Source: Burkholderiaceae bacterium (GTDB lineage: Bacteria > Pseudomonadota > Gammaproteobacteria > Burkholderiales > Burkholderiaceae_C). Taken from it: 64,000 bases of DNA. The notes beneath the pieces are model-generated. The model had not been told where the DNA came from, made no database searches, and saw only the letters and a program-made list of their open reading frames with translations. Position numbers and translations under genes: made by a program. The stretch covers positions 1-64,000 of the forward strand of contig JAKLLA010000005.1 in assembly GCA_023150375.1 (NCBI GenBank). The letters run 5' to 3'. This document shows positions 38,303 to 46,560 of the stretch, in pieces. Each line of letters begins with the position of its first letter. The first letter of the stretch is position 1.

Positions 38303-38944
38303 TCAGCCCGGGGTGGCCGGCCGTCGGCGTTTCGAGGCGACCGGGCGGCCGGTCACCTCCAGCGCCATGCCGCGCTGCAGCGCCGGGCGCTGCGAGAGCT
38401 CGTCCAGCCAGGCCTTCAGGCGTGGCAGGTCCAGCCAGTTCAGCCAGGGGCGGGCGGCCTGCACCCAGGGGTACGCCGCCATGTCGGCGATCGAGAAGTC
38501 GGCCCCGCCGAGGTAGCCGGAATGGGCCAGGCGCCGCTCCAGCAGTTCGGGCAGGGACTGCGGGCGGGGCGACGGCGGTGTCCGGCCGGAGGCGTCGCGC
38601 CCGTCGGGCAGCGTGCACACGCCTTGCGGTCCCTGCAGCAGCAGGAGCCATTGCAGCAGTTCGTAGCGTGCCGGGCTGTTGCCGGGCAGGAAGCGGCCGG
38701 TCTTGCCGGCCAGGTAGATCAGGATGACGCTGCCCTGGCCGAGGGCGATCGGGCGGCCCTCGGGCCCTTGCGGATCCACGATGGCCGGCAGCTGCGCCGC
38801 CGGGCTGATCGCCAGGAAGGCCGGGGCGTACTGGGCGCCCGCGTCGGCATCGACCGGATGCAGCCGATAGGCCAGACCGCACTCCTCGAGCATCACATGC
38901 ACCGACTGTGCGTCCGGAATGGCCCAGGAATACAGCTCAATCAT
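38303..38944 (-). CDS. Glutathione S-transferase family protein
   Basis: This 213-residue protein has the thioredoxin-like N-terminal domain (MIELYSWAIPDAQSVHVMLE, with QLPAIVDP and the GSH gamma-glutamate contact GQGSVILIYLA) and a helical C-terminal domain (FSIADMAAYPWV). It is closest in pattern to nu-class YfcG/YghU proteins, which have disulfide-reductase activity with glutathione. The substrate is unknown. Monocistronic, convergent with the transglutaminase gene and divergent from the next gene. Confidence 0.88.
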   Translation of the reverse strand: MIELYSWAIPDAQSVHVMLEECGLAYRLHPVDADAGAQYAPAFLAISPAAQLPAIVDPQGPEGRPIALGQGSVILIYLAGKTGRFLPGNSPARYELLQWLLLLQGPQGVCTLPDGRDASGRTPPSPRPQSLPELLERRLAHSGYLGGADFSIADMAAYPWVQAARPWLNWLDLPRLKAWLDELSQRPALQRGMALEVTGRPVASKRRRPATPG

Positions 38945-39002
38945 CGCGATCGGTGGTCGATAAATATCCGCAACAGCCTACCCGATCCGACACCTGCGTG
39001 CC

Positions 39003-39923
39003 ATGCTCGACTCCCTGCAACGCTTCCTGCAACGCCGCCAGGCGCCCGCCGACCCTGAGTCGGCGCTGATGTCGCAGTGGGCGCGCGAGCGCGGCGACGA
39101 GTTCAAACGGGTCCGGCGCGGCCCGGGCGCGGTGGTGCAGTCGGTCGGGGCCGCCGGTCCGATGCGCATCGAGTGGGGCCCGCCGCAGCGCCAGTACATC
39201 CGCGGCAGCGAACTGCGCGTGCGCATCGACGCGAAGCTGCCCGATGCGCTGGAAATGCTCGTGCTCTCGCGCAGCCTGGCCGAGTCGCTGGAGGCGCAGG
39301 CCTTCCAGGAGCTGACCAGCCTGCAGCAGACCGGCATGGACGAGGGCTCGCCGGAGGAGGCACGCTGGCTGGCCCTGTTCGAGCGCATCGACGTGGCGGC
39401 CGGGCCGACCTTCGAGCAGGGCTTCGTGGTGGTGTCCAGCTGCGTGCCGCACGCCCGGCACTGGGCGGCCGGTGAACTGGCCGTGCGGCTGCTGCGTGCG
39501 CGCACCCACTGGCTGTCCGCCCAGGCGCCGCTGGTGCTGATGACCCTGCGCGGCCGGCTCTACCTGCGCACCGAGGCGGGCGTGCTCGACGAAACGCTGC
39601 TCGACGGCGTGCGCATCCTGGCCGATGCGGCCGCGGTGCGGGCCCGCAAGATCAGCACGCGCGCAGGTCGCGGCAGCAGCGCCGCGCCGGTCGCCGCGGG
39701 CGGCGACCTGGCGCCGGCGGCCATCCCGCCGCCGCCTGCCGGTCCTGCCGGTGTCGCGGCGGCCGCCGTTCCGGCCGTGGCCGCCTCGGCGATCCCCGGG
39801 CTGGCCACCTTCGAATCCGACGACCCGCTGGAGGGCTTCGAGCTGGACGGCCTGCACGATGCCGATCTGCCCGGCGAGCTGCCGCCGCTGGGTGTGCCCA
39901 TCGACACCGACCTGACGCTGTGA
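39003..39923 (+). CDS. Conserved hypothetical protein
   Basis: This 306-residue protein has no signal peptide. The N-terminal ~210 residues look globular, with GPMRIEWGPPQRQYIRGSEL and a later region VVVSSCVPHARHWAAGELAV; then comes a Pro/Ala-rich linker and an acidic tail (LEGFELDGLHDADLPGELPP). I do not recognise a family. It lies between a GST and a Crp-type regulator without sharing an operon with either, because its neighbours run in the opposite direction. Confidence 0.65.
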   Translation: MLDSLQRFLQRRQAPADPESALMSQWARERGDEFKRVRRGPGAVVQSVGAAGPMRIEWGPPQRQYIRGSELRVRIDAKLPDALEMLVLSRSLAESLEAQAFQELTSLQQTGMDEGSPEEARWLALFERIDVAAGPTFEQGFVVVSSCVPHARHWAAGELAVRLLRARTHWLSAQAPLVLMTLRGRLYLRTEAGVLDETLLDGVRILADAAAVRARKISTRAGRGSSAAPVAAGGDLAPAAIPPPPAGPAGVAAAAVPAVAASAIPGLATFESDDPLEGFELDGLHDADLPGELPPLGVPIDTDLTL

Positions 39924-39953
39924 GGGGCGCCTGCCGCCCGGCGAACCCGGGCT

Positions 39954-40658
39954 TCAGCGTTCGGCGATGGCCACCAGCTTGTCGCGCGACAGCACCACCA
40001 GGCGGGTCGGCTCGATGCGCAGCGCGCCTTCGCGCTCGAAGCCCTTCAGCTCCTGGTTGACCCGCTGCCGCGAGGCGCCGACCAGCTGCGCCAGATCCTC
40101 CTGCGCCAGCTGCAGGCCGATGCGGATTTCCTCGCCGTTGTGCACCCCGTAGCTGCGCGCCAGCATCAGCACCTGCTTGGCCAGGCGCGAGGCCAGTGGC
40201 TTGGTGTTGAGGTCCTCGAAGGTGGCGAACATCAGCCGCAGGCGCCGGCAGTTCAGGCGCAGCAGCGCCTCGTAGAGTTCGCTGTGGCGCGCCAGCAGGT
40301 CGTTGAAATCGTGCTTGCGCACGATCAGCAGCGTCGTCGGGCCGTGCGTGGTGGCGTCGTGGGTGCGCGGCAGGCCGTCGAACAGCGAGATGTCGCCGAA
40401 CCAGGTGCCCGGCTCCACGTAGGTCAGCGTGATCTGCTTGCCCGAGATCGACACCGAGCTCACCCGCACCGCGCCGCTGGCCACCGCGATCCAGTCCACC
40501 GCCGGCGCACCGCGGGTGCCGATCTGCACGCCGTCGGGGTAGCGGCGGATCACGGTACGGGACAGGATGTCCTGGCGCAGCGCCGGGGAGAGCTTGGAGA
40601 ACCAGGGGCCGCGGTCGATCTGCTGGCGCTCTTCGGGGGTCAGGACAGGGGTGGTCAT
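39954..40658 (-). CDS. Crp/Fnr-family transcriptional regulator
   Basis: This 234-residue regulator has an N-terminal cyclic-nucleotide-binding-type barrel (VEPGTWFGDISLFDGLPRTH) and a C-terminal winged helix (LQLAQEDLAQLVGASRQRVN). There are no Fnr-type N-terminal cysteines, so it does not sense oxygen by an iron-sulfur cluster. Whether it binds cAMP is unclear; the adenylate cyclase-FHA protein at 9178 could supply a ligand. ATG at 40658 starts MTTPVLTPEERQQID. Confidence 0.9.
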   Translation of the reverse strand: MTTPVLTPEERQQIDRGPWFSKLSPALRQDILSRTVIRRYPDGVQIGTRGAPAVDWIAVASGAVRVSSVSISGKQITLTYVEPGTWFGDISLFDGLPRTHDATTHGPTTLLIVRKHDFNDLLARHSELYEALLRLNCRRLRLMFATFEDLNTKPLASRLAKQVLMLARSYGVHNGEEIRIGLQLAQEDLAQLVGASRQRVNQELKGFEREGALRIEPTRLVVLSRDKLVAIAER

Positions 40659-40705
40659 GCGGGCAATCGGGCGCGATGCAAGGGGCGGGTCGGGCGGGCG
40701 GCGCT

Positions 40706-41479
40706 CTAGCGGAACTCCGGGCGACGCTTGGCCTGCCAGGCGGCCAGGCCCTCGCCGCCGTTGGCGTGGTTGACGTTGGCCACGAAGGCCTCGCGTTCGC
40801 GTTCCAGCTGTCCGGTCAGGGTGCTCGCCGGCGCGCCGACCAGTTCCTTGACCGACGCCAGCGCGTTCGGCGCCATCTGGGCCAGTTCCTGCGCCAGCAC
40901 CAGGGCCGTCGCCAGGGCCTCCCCCGGGGCGCACAGCCGGCTCACCAAGCCGCTGCGCTGCAGTTCCTCGGCGCTGCGCGTCTGCGCCAGCCAGAGCCAC
41001 TCGAGGGCCTGCGCGCGCGGCAGGGCCGCCGCGAGATGCCAGCTGGCCCCGCCGTCGGGGGAAAAGCCGAGCCGCCCGTAGGCCAGCGAGAACTTCGCCT
41101 CGCGCGAAGCGACCAGCAGGTCGCAGGCCAGCGCCAGCGAGCAGCCGGCGCCAGCGGCCGCACCTTCGACGGCGGCGATCACCGGCTTCGGGCAGGCCCG
41201 TAGCGCCTCGATCCAGCGGTGCAGGGCGTCGACCCGGGCGGCCTGGACCTCGGGCTGGCCGCGCACCGACTGCAGCTGGCCGAGGTTGCCGCCGCCGCTG
41301 AAGTGCCCTGCGTCACCCGTCAGCACGATGCAGCGCACCTGCGGGTCGTCGCCGGCCAGCGCGACGGCCTCGACGCCCGCGGCATAGACCTCCGGCGACA
41401 GCGCGTTGCGCGTGGCCGGATCGCTGAGGGTGAGGATCTGGGTGGCACCCTGGCGGGTGCGCAGCAGTTCGGCAGGCAT
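40706..41479 (-). CDS. Enoyl-CoA hydratase/isomerase family protein
   Basis: This 257-residue crotonase-fold protein shows the oxyanion-hole segments FSGGGNLGQLQ and GAAAGAGCSLALACDLLVA. The glutamates used by true hydratases are not clearly both present (the second position reads LGFSPDGGASW), as in PaaG/PaaB-like isomerases or family members of unknown activity. ATG at 41479 follows GGGAGA. It lies between the Crp-type gene and an aminotransferase gene, all on the reverse strand. Confidence 0.85.
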   Translation of the reverse strand: MPAELLRTRQGATQILTLSDPATRNALSPEVYAAGVEAVALAGDDPQVRCIVLTGDAGHFSGGGNLGQLQSVRGQPEVQAARVDALHRWIEALRACPKPVIAAVEGAAAGAGCSLALACDLLVASREAKFSLAYGRLGFSPDGGASWHLAAALPRAQALEWLWLAQTRSAEELQRSGLVSRLCAPGEALATALVLAQELAQMAPNALASVKELVGAPASTLTGQLEREREAFVANVNHANGGEGLAAWQAKRRPEFR

Positions 41480-41603
41480 GACATTCTCCCGGCCGGCGGC
41501 AGGCGCCACGGCGTCGCGGCGCATTGTGCCGGATAAAAAGCACGATCGTTCGTGCTAAAAACAAGGGTAAACCCTTGTCCTTGGGGCTCCGCGTCGCGTC
41601 GGC

Positions 41604-42809
41604 TCAGGTTGTCGCCAGGTGTCGGCTCAGGCGCTGCAGCGCCGACTGCAGGGTTTCGTCGCGCTTGGCAAAGCACAGCCGCACGATGCCCTGGTCGCGC
41701 CCGTCGGCGTAGAAGGCCGACAGCGGGATCGCGGCCACGCCTACCTCCCGGGTCAGCCAGTGGCAGAAGGCGGCCTCGTTCAGCTGCGCTGCCGGGCCGG
41801 GTACGCCGCGGTAGTCGACGCACTGGAAGTAGGTGCCCTCGCAGGCCAGCGCTCGCAGCGCCGTAGCGGCCAGGCCGGTGCGGAAGAGATCGCGCTTGCG
41901 CTGGTAGAAGTCCGGCAGCCCGAGGTAGGGCTGCGGATCCTCCAGATAGGCCGCCAGGCCGTGCTGCATCGGCGTGTTGACGGTGAAGACATTGAACTGG
42001 TGCACCTTGCGGAACTCCGCGCTCAGGGCCGCCGGTGCGGCCGCGTAGGCCACCTTCCAGCCGGTGACGTGGAAGGTCTTGCCGAAGCTGGAGACCAGCA
42101 CGCTGCGTGCGGCGAGTTCGGGGTGGCGGGCCACGCTCTGGTGCGCTGCGCCGTCGAACACCATGTGCTCGTAGACCTCGTCGGCGATCAGCAGCACGTC
42201 GGTGGGACGCAGCAGCTCGGCCAGGCGCTGCATCTCGGCGGCGCTCCAGACCGTGCCGCTGGGGTTGTGCGGCGTGTTGACGATCAGCGCCCGGGTGCGC
42301 GGCCCCAGCGCGGCGGCCAGGCGGTCGAAGTCGGGTCGGAAACTGCCCGGCGTGAGCGGCACGCGCACCGGCGTGGCGCCGGCCAGCTCGATGGCCGGTT
42401 CGTAGCTGTCGTAGCAGGGCTCGAGCACGATCACCTCGTCGCCCGGATGCACCAGCGCCAGCACCGCGGTGAGCAGGGCCTGCGTGGCCCCGGCGGTGAT
42501 GGTGATCTCGCTGCCGGGGTCGTAGTACTGGCCGTACAGCGCGTGGATCTTCGCCGCGATGGCCTCGCGCAGCCGGGGCACGCCGGCCATCGGCGGGTAC
42601 TGGTTGTGGCCGGCGTCCAGGGCCGCCTTGACGGCGGCCATCAGCCGCGCATCGCCGTCGAAGTCCGGGAAGCCCTGGCCGAGGTTGACGGCCTGGCATT
42701 CCTGCGCCAGCGCGGACATGACGGTGAAGATGGTCGTGCCCACGCGCGGCAGGCGGCTGGTCACCGGCGGGGTGCGGGCCGGTGCGGGCGAGGTGGAGGC
42801 GGCGGTCAT
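41604..42809 (-). CDS. Methionine-type class I aminotransferase (YbdL-like)
   Basis: This 401-residue PLP enzyme has the fold I signatures NLGQGFPDFDGD, YPPMAGVPRLREAIA, NTPHNPSGTVW, LIADEVYEHMVFDG and the PLP lysine in SSFGKTFHVTGWKVAY. These features match the methionine/kynurenine-oxoglutarate aminotransferase group. It would act in methionine or aromatic amino-acid metabolism; cysB follows 74 bp upstream on the same strand, in line with sulfur metabolism. Confidence 0.9.
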   Translation of the reverse strand: MTAASTSPAPARTPPVTSRLPRVGTTIFTVMSALAQECQAVNLGQGFPDFDGDARLMAAVKAALDAGHNQYPPMAGVPRLREAIAAKIHALYGQYYDPGSEITITAGATQALLTAVLALVHPGDEVIVLEPCYDSYEPAIELAGATPVRVPLTPGSFRPDFDRLAAALGPRTRALIVNTPHNPSGTVWSAAEMQRLAELLRPTDVLLIADEVYEHMVFDGAAHQSVARHPELAARSVLVSSFGKTFHVTGWKVAYAAAPAALSAEFRKVHQFNVFTVNTPMQHGLAAYLEDPQPYLGLPDFYQRKRDLFRTGLAATALRALACEGTYFQCVDYRGVPGPAAQLNEAAFCHWLTREVGVAAIPLSAFYADGRDQGIVRLCFAKRDETLQSALQRLSRHLATT

Positions 42810-42883
42810 GGCAGGGTCTCCCGGGCGGGGGGCGCCGGTCGGGGCGGCAGGGTGTCCTGGCAGCGCTGCATCGAAGGGCTGCG

Positions 42884-43843
42884 TCAGAGGGCGTAATGGG
42901 CTTCGTCGGGGCCGGATTGCATCGCGCGGGTCACGAGCGCGCGGCTGAGCCGGTCCGACAGCAGCTCGGCGAAGGTGTAGACGAAGTTGCGCAGGTAGGC
43001 GCCGCGCTTGAAGGCGATGCGCGCCACGTTGCTGCCGAACAGGTGGCCCACCGGCCGGGCGATCATCTCGGCGCCGGGCTGGTACAGCGGGTCGTCGCGT
43101 ACGGCCATCTCGGCGACCAGGCCGACGCCCAGGCCCAGCCGGGCGTAGGTCTTGATGACGTCCGAGTCGATGGCCTCGAGCACGAACTGCGGGTGCAGCC
43201 CCCGCTGCGCGAAGGCGGCATCGATGCGCGAGCGGCCGGTGAACGAAGGGTGGTAGGAGATCAGTGGCTGAACGGCCAGATCGTCCAGGTCAAGGCGCTC
43301 GATGGCGGCGAGCGGGTGGGCAGCCGGCATCACCGCGACGTGGCGCCACTCGTAGCAGGGCAGGGTGACCAGGTCGTCGTACTCGGCGAGCCGTTCGGTG
43401 GCCATGCCCACCTCGGCCGCGTCGTCCAGCACCATGCGGGCCACCTGTTCGGGCGTGCCCTGGTGCAGGCTCACGCTCACGCGCGGGTAGCGCTGGCGCA
43501 GCGCGGCCACCGGACCAGGAAGCATGTAGCGGGCCTGGGTGTGGGTGGCGGCGATCGAGATGGTGCCGGCTTCCTGGCGCGAGTATTCCTCGCCGATGCG
43601 CCGCAGGTTGGCGACCTCGCGCATGATGATCTCGATGCTGCGCAGCACCTGCTGGCCGGGCTCGGTGACCCGCTTGAGCCGCTTGCCATGGCGGGCGAAG
43701 ATGTCCACGCCCAGTTCCTCCTCGAGTTCGAGGATGGCCTTCGAGATGCCCGGCTGCGAGGTGTGCAGGGCCTTGGCGGTCTCGGTGAGGTTGAGCTGGC
43801 GGCGTGCAGCCTCCTGCACGAAGCGGAACTGGTGCAGGTTCAT
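42884..43843 (-). CDS. cysB: CysB-type LysR-family regulator
   Basis: This 319-residue regulator starts MNLHQFRFVQEAARRQLNLT with the winged helix QPGISKAILELEEELG, then the effector domain with TTHTQARY-type ATHTQARYMLP and GVGLVAEMAV. CysB activates sulfate and cysteine assimilation genes in response to N-acetylserine or O-acetylserine. Its start overlaps the stop of cbiX by four bases (ATGA), linking it to siroheme-type chelatase expression. Confidence 0.92.
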   Translation of the reverse strand: MNLHQFRFVQEAARRQLNLTETAKALHTSQPGISKAILELEEELGVDIFARHGKRLKRVTEPGQQVLRSIEIIMREVANLRRIGEEYSRQEAGTISIAATHTQARYMLPGPVAALRQRYPRVSVSLHQGTPEQVARMVLDDAAEVGMATERLAEYDDLVTLPCYEWRHVAVMPAAHPLAAIERLDLDDLAVQPLISYHPSFTGRSRIDAAFAQRGLHPQFVLEAIDSDVIKTYARLGLGVGLVAEMAVRDDPLYQPGAEMIARPVGHLFGSNVARIAFKRGAYLRNFVYTFAELLSDRLSRALVTRAMQSGPDEAHYAL

Positions 43844-44223
43844 GCGCCGGTGCCGTCCTGGCGCGCCAGCTGCAGGGCCGCGTCGGCCAGGGCTTCGTGG
43901 ACCACCTCGGCTTCGCCGATCGCGCAGCTGCAGTGCAGCGCCAGGTCAGGGTGCGCCTGCCGCTGGGCTTCGAGCAGCAGGGGCAGGTCGCGTCGGACAT
44001 GGCCGCCGGCGCCGAGGAACATCGGCAGCACCGTGATGCGGGTGCAGCCGGCGGCGGCGAGCTGGGCCACCGCGTCGGGCAGGCTGGGCTGCATCAGCTC
44101 CAGGTAGGCCAGCGCGATCGGCCCGTCCGGGTGGCGCGGGCGCATGCGGGCGGCGATGGCCTCGAAGGGGCGCGACCAGGCGGGGTCGCGGGCACCGTGG
44201 GCAAAGAGCAGGAGGCCGTGCAT
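43840..44223 (-). CDS. cbiX: Small sirohydrochlorin chelatase CbiX
   Basis: This 127-residue single-domain chelatase (CbiXS) has the active-site His in LLLFAHGARDPAW and the second in PMFLGAGGHVRRDLP. It inserts Co2+ or Fe2+ into sirohydrochlorin. Siroheme is the cofactor of sulfite reductase, which fits the overlap with cysB; no cobalamin genes are near. Confidence 0.9.
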   Translation of the reverse strand: MHGLLLFAHGARDPAWSRPFEAIAARMRPRHPDGPIALAYLELMQPSLPDAVAQLAAAGCTRITVLPMFLGAGGHVRRDLPLLLEAQRQAHPDLALHCSCAIGEAEVVHEALADAALQLARQDGTGA

Positions 44224-44305
44224 CGGGATTCAGGAGTCCAGGGGGTCGAGAGACGGGAGCGGAACCCGGGCCGTACCCGGGCGGGTGGAAGCCGGGCGTT
44301 CGACT

Positions 44306-45412
44306 TCAGCGGTACCGTACCAGCCAGCTGAAGGCCGCCAGGGAGAGCAGCAGATAGACCACGCTGGGCACGCTGGCGGCGACCCAGGGCGTCCAGTCCT
44401 GCAGCAGCCCGAGGTGGCTCATCACATTGTTGAGCAGCACGAAGCTGATGCCCAGCATGATGCCGCCGAACACCTTCAGGCCGATGCCGCCGCTGCGCCC
44501 GTGCAGGTAGGCGAAGGGCAGCGCCAGGGCCAGCATGACGATGCAGGCGAAGGGGTAGAGGGCGCGCTTCCAGAACTGGATCTCGTAGCGCTGCGCGGCC
44601 TGTTCGTGGTCGCTCAGGTGGGTCATGTAGCGCCACAGCGCCGCCGTGGACATCGTGCCCAGCGGCAGCACCGCGGCGGCCAGCACCGAGCGGTTCAGGC
44701 TGGACTGCCAGGTGCTGGTGGGCAGCTGGCGGTCGGCCTCGAGCTGCGGTGTGGCGTCCGGGTTCCAGTGCGAGATGCGCACGTCCTCGAGCTGCCAGAC
44801 GCCGTCGCTGCCCACGCGCGCGCGCGCTGCCGTGGTGCGGGTGCGCAGCTCGCCGCGCGGGCCGAACTCGAAGATGCGCACCCGGGCCACCTCGCCGTCG
44901 GAGCGTGCTTCGCCGATGTTGACGGTGAAGCGGCGCTCGCCGTCCGGGCCGCGCACGCTGTCGCGCAGCCAGGCGCCGCCGCGGCCCACGCTGAGCTGGC
45001 CGTTGCGGCTGGCCTGCAGCAGGCTGGCCTGGCGCTCGAACCAGGGCGCCACGACGTCCCCGACGACGAAGGTGAGCAGCACGAAGCCCAGGCCCAGCGT
45101 GCTCAGCAGTCCCAGCGCGCGCTGCGGGCCGAGCCCCCCGGTGCGCAGAATGGTGAACTCCGACGAGTGCGCCAGGCGCGCCAGCGCATAGATCGCGCCG
45201 ATCAGCACCGCGATGGGCAGCAGCTCGTAGATGTGGCCGGGCATCTGCAGCAGGCAGGCCAGCAGTGCCTTGCCGAGGGTGTAGCCGTTGCGGCCGATGC
45301 GGTCGACCTCGTCGACCAGGTCGAAGAAGAAGAACAGGCCGAGAAAGGCGGCCGCCACGAAGCCGGTCGCGCCCAGGATCTCACGGTAAAGCAGTCGGCG
45401 CACGGTGCGCAT
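44306..45412 (-). CDS. lptG: Lipopolysaccharide export permease LptG
   Basis: This 368-residue inner-membrane protein has six predicted helices and a large periplasmic jellyroll. It begins MRTVRRLLYREILGATGFVA and contains LAHSSEFTILRTGGLGPQR and WQSSLNRSVLAAAVLPLGTM. With LptF and the ATPase LptB it extracts LPS from the inner membrane. lptF lies 29 bp upstream on the same strand. ATG at 45412 rather than a longer frame at 45622 fits the family. Confidence 0.95.
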   Translation of the reverse strand: MRTVRRLLYREILGATGFVAAAFLGLFFFFDLVDEVDRIGRNGYTLGKALLACLLQMPGHIYELLPIAVLIGAIYALARLAHSSEFTILRTGGLGPQRALGLLSTLGLGFVLLTFVVGDVVAPWFERQASLLQASRNGQLSVGRGGAWLRDSVRGPDGERRFTVNIGEARSDGEVARVRIFEFGPRGELRTRTTAARARVGSDGVWQLEDVRISHWNPDATPQLEADRQLPTSTWQSSLNRSVLAAAVLPLGTMSTAALWRYMTHLSDHEQAAQRYEIQFWKRALYPFACIVMLALALPFAYLHGRSGGIGLKVFGGIMLGISFVLLNNVMSHLGLLQDWTPWVAASVPSVVYLLLSLAAFSWLVRYR

Positions 45413-45441
45413 GGCGGTTCGTCTCCGGCGTTCCGGGGTTC

Positions 45442-46533
45442 TCAGCGCCCGGGCAGGCGCCAGCGCCAGGCGGCCGCGCCTCGCGCGCGCCAGCCCAGCT
45501 GCAGCAGGGCCAGCAGCGCCAGGCCGCCGTGCACCAGCGCCAGCGCACTGCCCAGGCCGAGCCGCCCGTTGGCCACCCAGGCTTGGCTGAGGTTGATCAG
45601 GTTGAAATAGACGACGAAGCACAGCAGCGCGTACAGCAGCGACCAGGAGCCGGCCCGCCGTGTGACGGGCGACACCAGGCCGAGGCCGAGCAGCAGCAGC
45701 ACCGGGCCGGCCGCAGCCTGGCCCAGCCGGTAGGCCAGTTCCGCGTCACCCTCGCGGCTGCGCTGGGTCAGCAGGTCCAGCGAGCTGCGCGCCTTCGGCG
45801 GCGGTGCGTCCAGGGCGCTGCTGCGCGCCTCGTTCAGGCGGACCCAATAGCTTTCGAAGCGCGAGATCGTGCGGGTGCCGCCTTCGAGGTCGAGGTCGGT
45901 GCGCGCGCCGTGGCGCAGCACCAGCTGGCGCGTCCGCTCGCCACCGGACTCGATACTGCCGGCCTGGGCCGTGGTCACCGACTCGCGGTCTTCACGCTGC
46001 TCGAGGATGAAGATGTTGCGCCCCTCGCCCTGCTGCGGGGCCTCCTTGTCGATGAAGAAGACGCGCCGGCCGTCGCGCGAGCTCTGGAACTGGCCCGGCG
46101 CCACGCGCGACAGGTCGGAGCGCTGCTCGTAGCGCTCGCGCAGGTGGTTGATGTTCTGGTTCGCCCAGGGCCGCACGAGCAGCAGCAGCGCTGCCACCAG
46201 CAGCAGCATCGGCGCGGCGAAGCGCAGCACCGGGCGCAGGAAGCGCCACAGCGACTGGCCGCTGCTGAACCAGATCACCATCTCGCTGTCGCGGTGCATG
46301 CGGCTGAGCGTGGACACCAGCGCGACGAACAGCGACAGGCTGAGCATGGTCGGCAGGTGCCCGAGCATCACGTAGCCGAGCATCAGGGCCACGTCCTGGG
46401 GCGACACCCGCCCGCCCGCCGCCTGGCCGAGCGTGCGGATGAGCATCATCGTGACCACGATGGTGACGATGACCACGGCCGTGCCGCCGAAGCTGCGCGA
46501 CAGCTCCTTGCGCAAAGAGGAATCGAATAACAT
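45442..46533 (-). CDS. lptF: Lipopolysaccharide export permease LptF
   Basis: This 363-residue partner of LptG starts MLFDSSLRKELSRSFGGTAV and has the same six-helix plus periplasmic-domain plan, with RMHRDSEMVIWFSSGQSLWR and AYRLGQAAAGPVLLLLGLGL. It is divergent from pepA, an arrangement conserved in proteobacteria; only about 27 bp separate the starts, so the promoters overlap the coding ends. Confidence 0.95.
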   Translation of the reverse strand: MLFDSSLRKELSRSFGGTAVVIVTIVVTMMLIRTLGQAAGGRVSPQDVALMLGYVMLGHLPTMLSLSLFVALVSTLSRMHRDSEMVIWFSSGQSLWRFLRPVLRFAAPMLLLVAALLLLVRPWANQNINHLRERYEQRSDLSRVAPGQFQSSRDGRRVFFIDKEAPQQGEGRNIFILEQREDRESVTTAQAGSIESGGERTRQLVLRHGARTDLDLEGGTRTISRFESYWVRLNEARSSALDAPPPKARSSLDLLTQRSREGDAELAYRLGQAAAGPVLLLLGLGLVSPVTRRAGSWSLLYALLCFVVYFNLINLSQAWVANGRLGLGSALALVHGGLALLALLQLGWRARGAAAWRWRLPGR

Positions 46534-46560
46534 CAGTTCGTGTCAAATCCGATTGGAATT

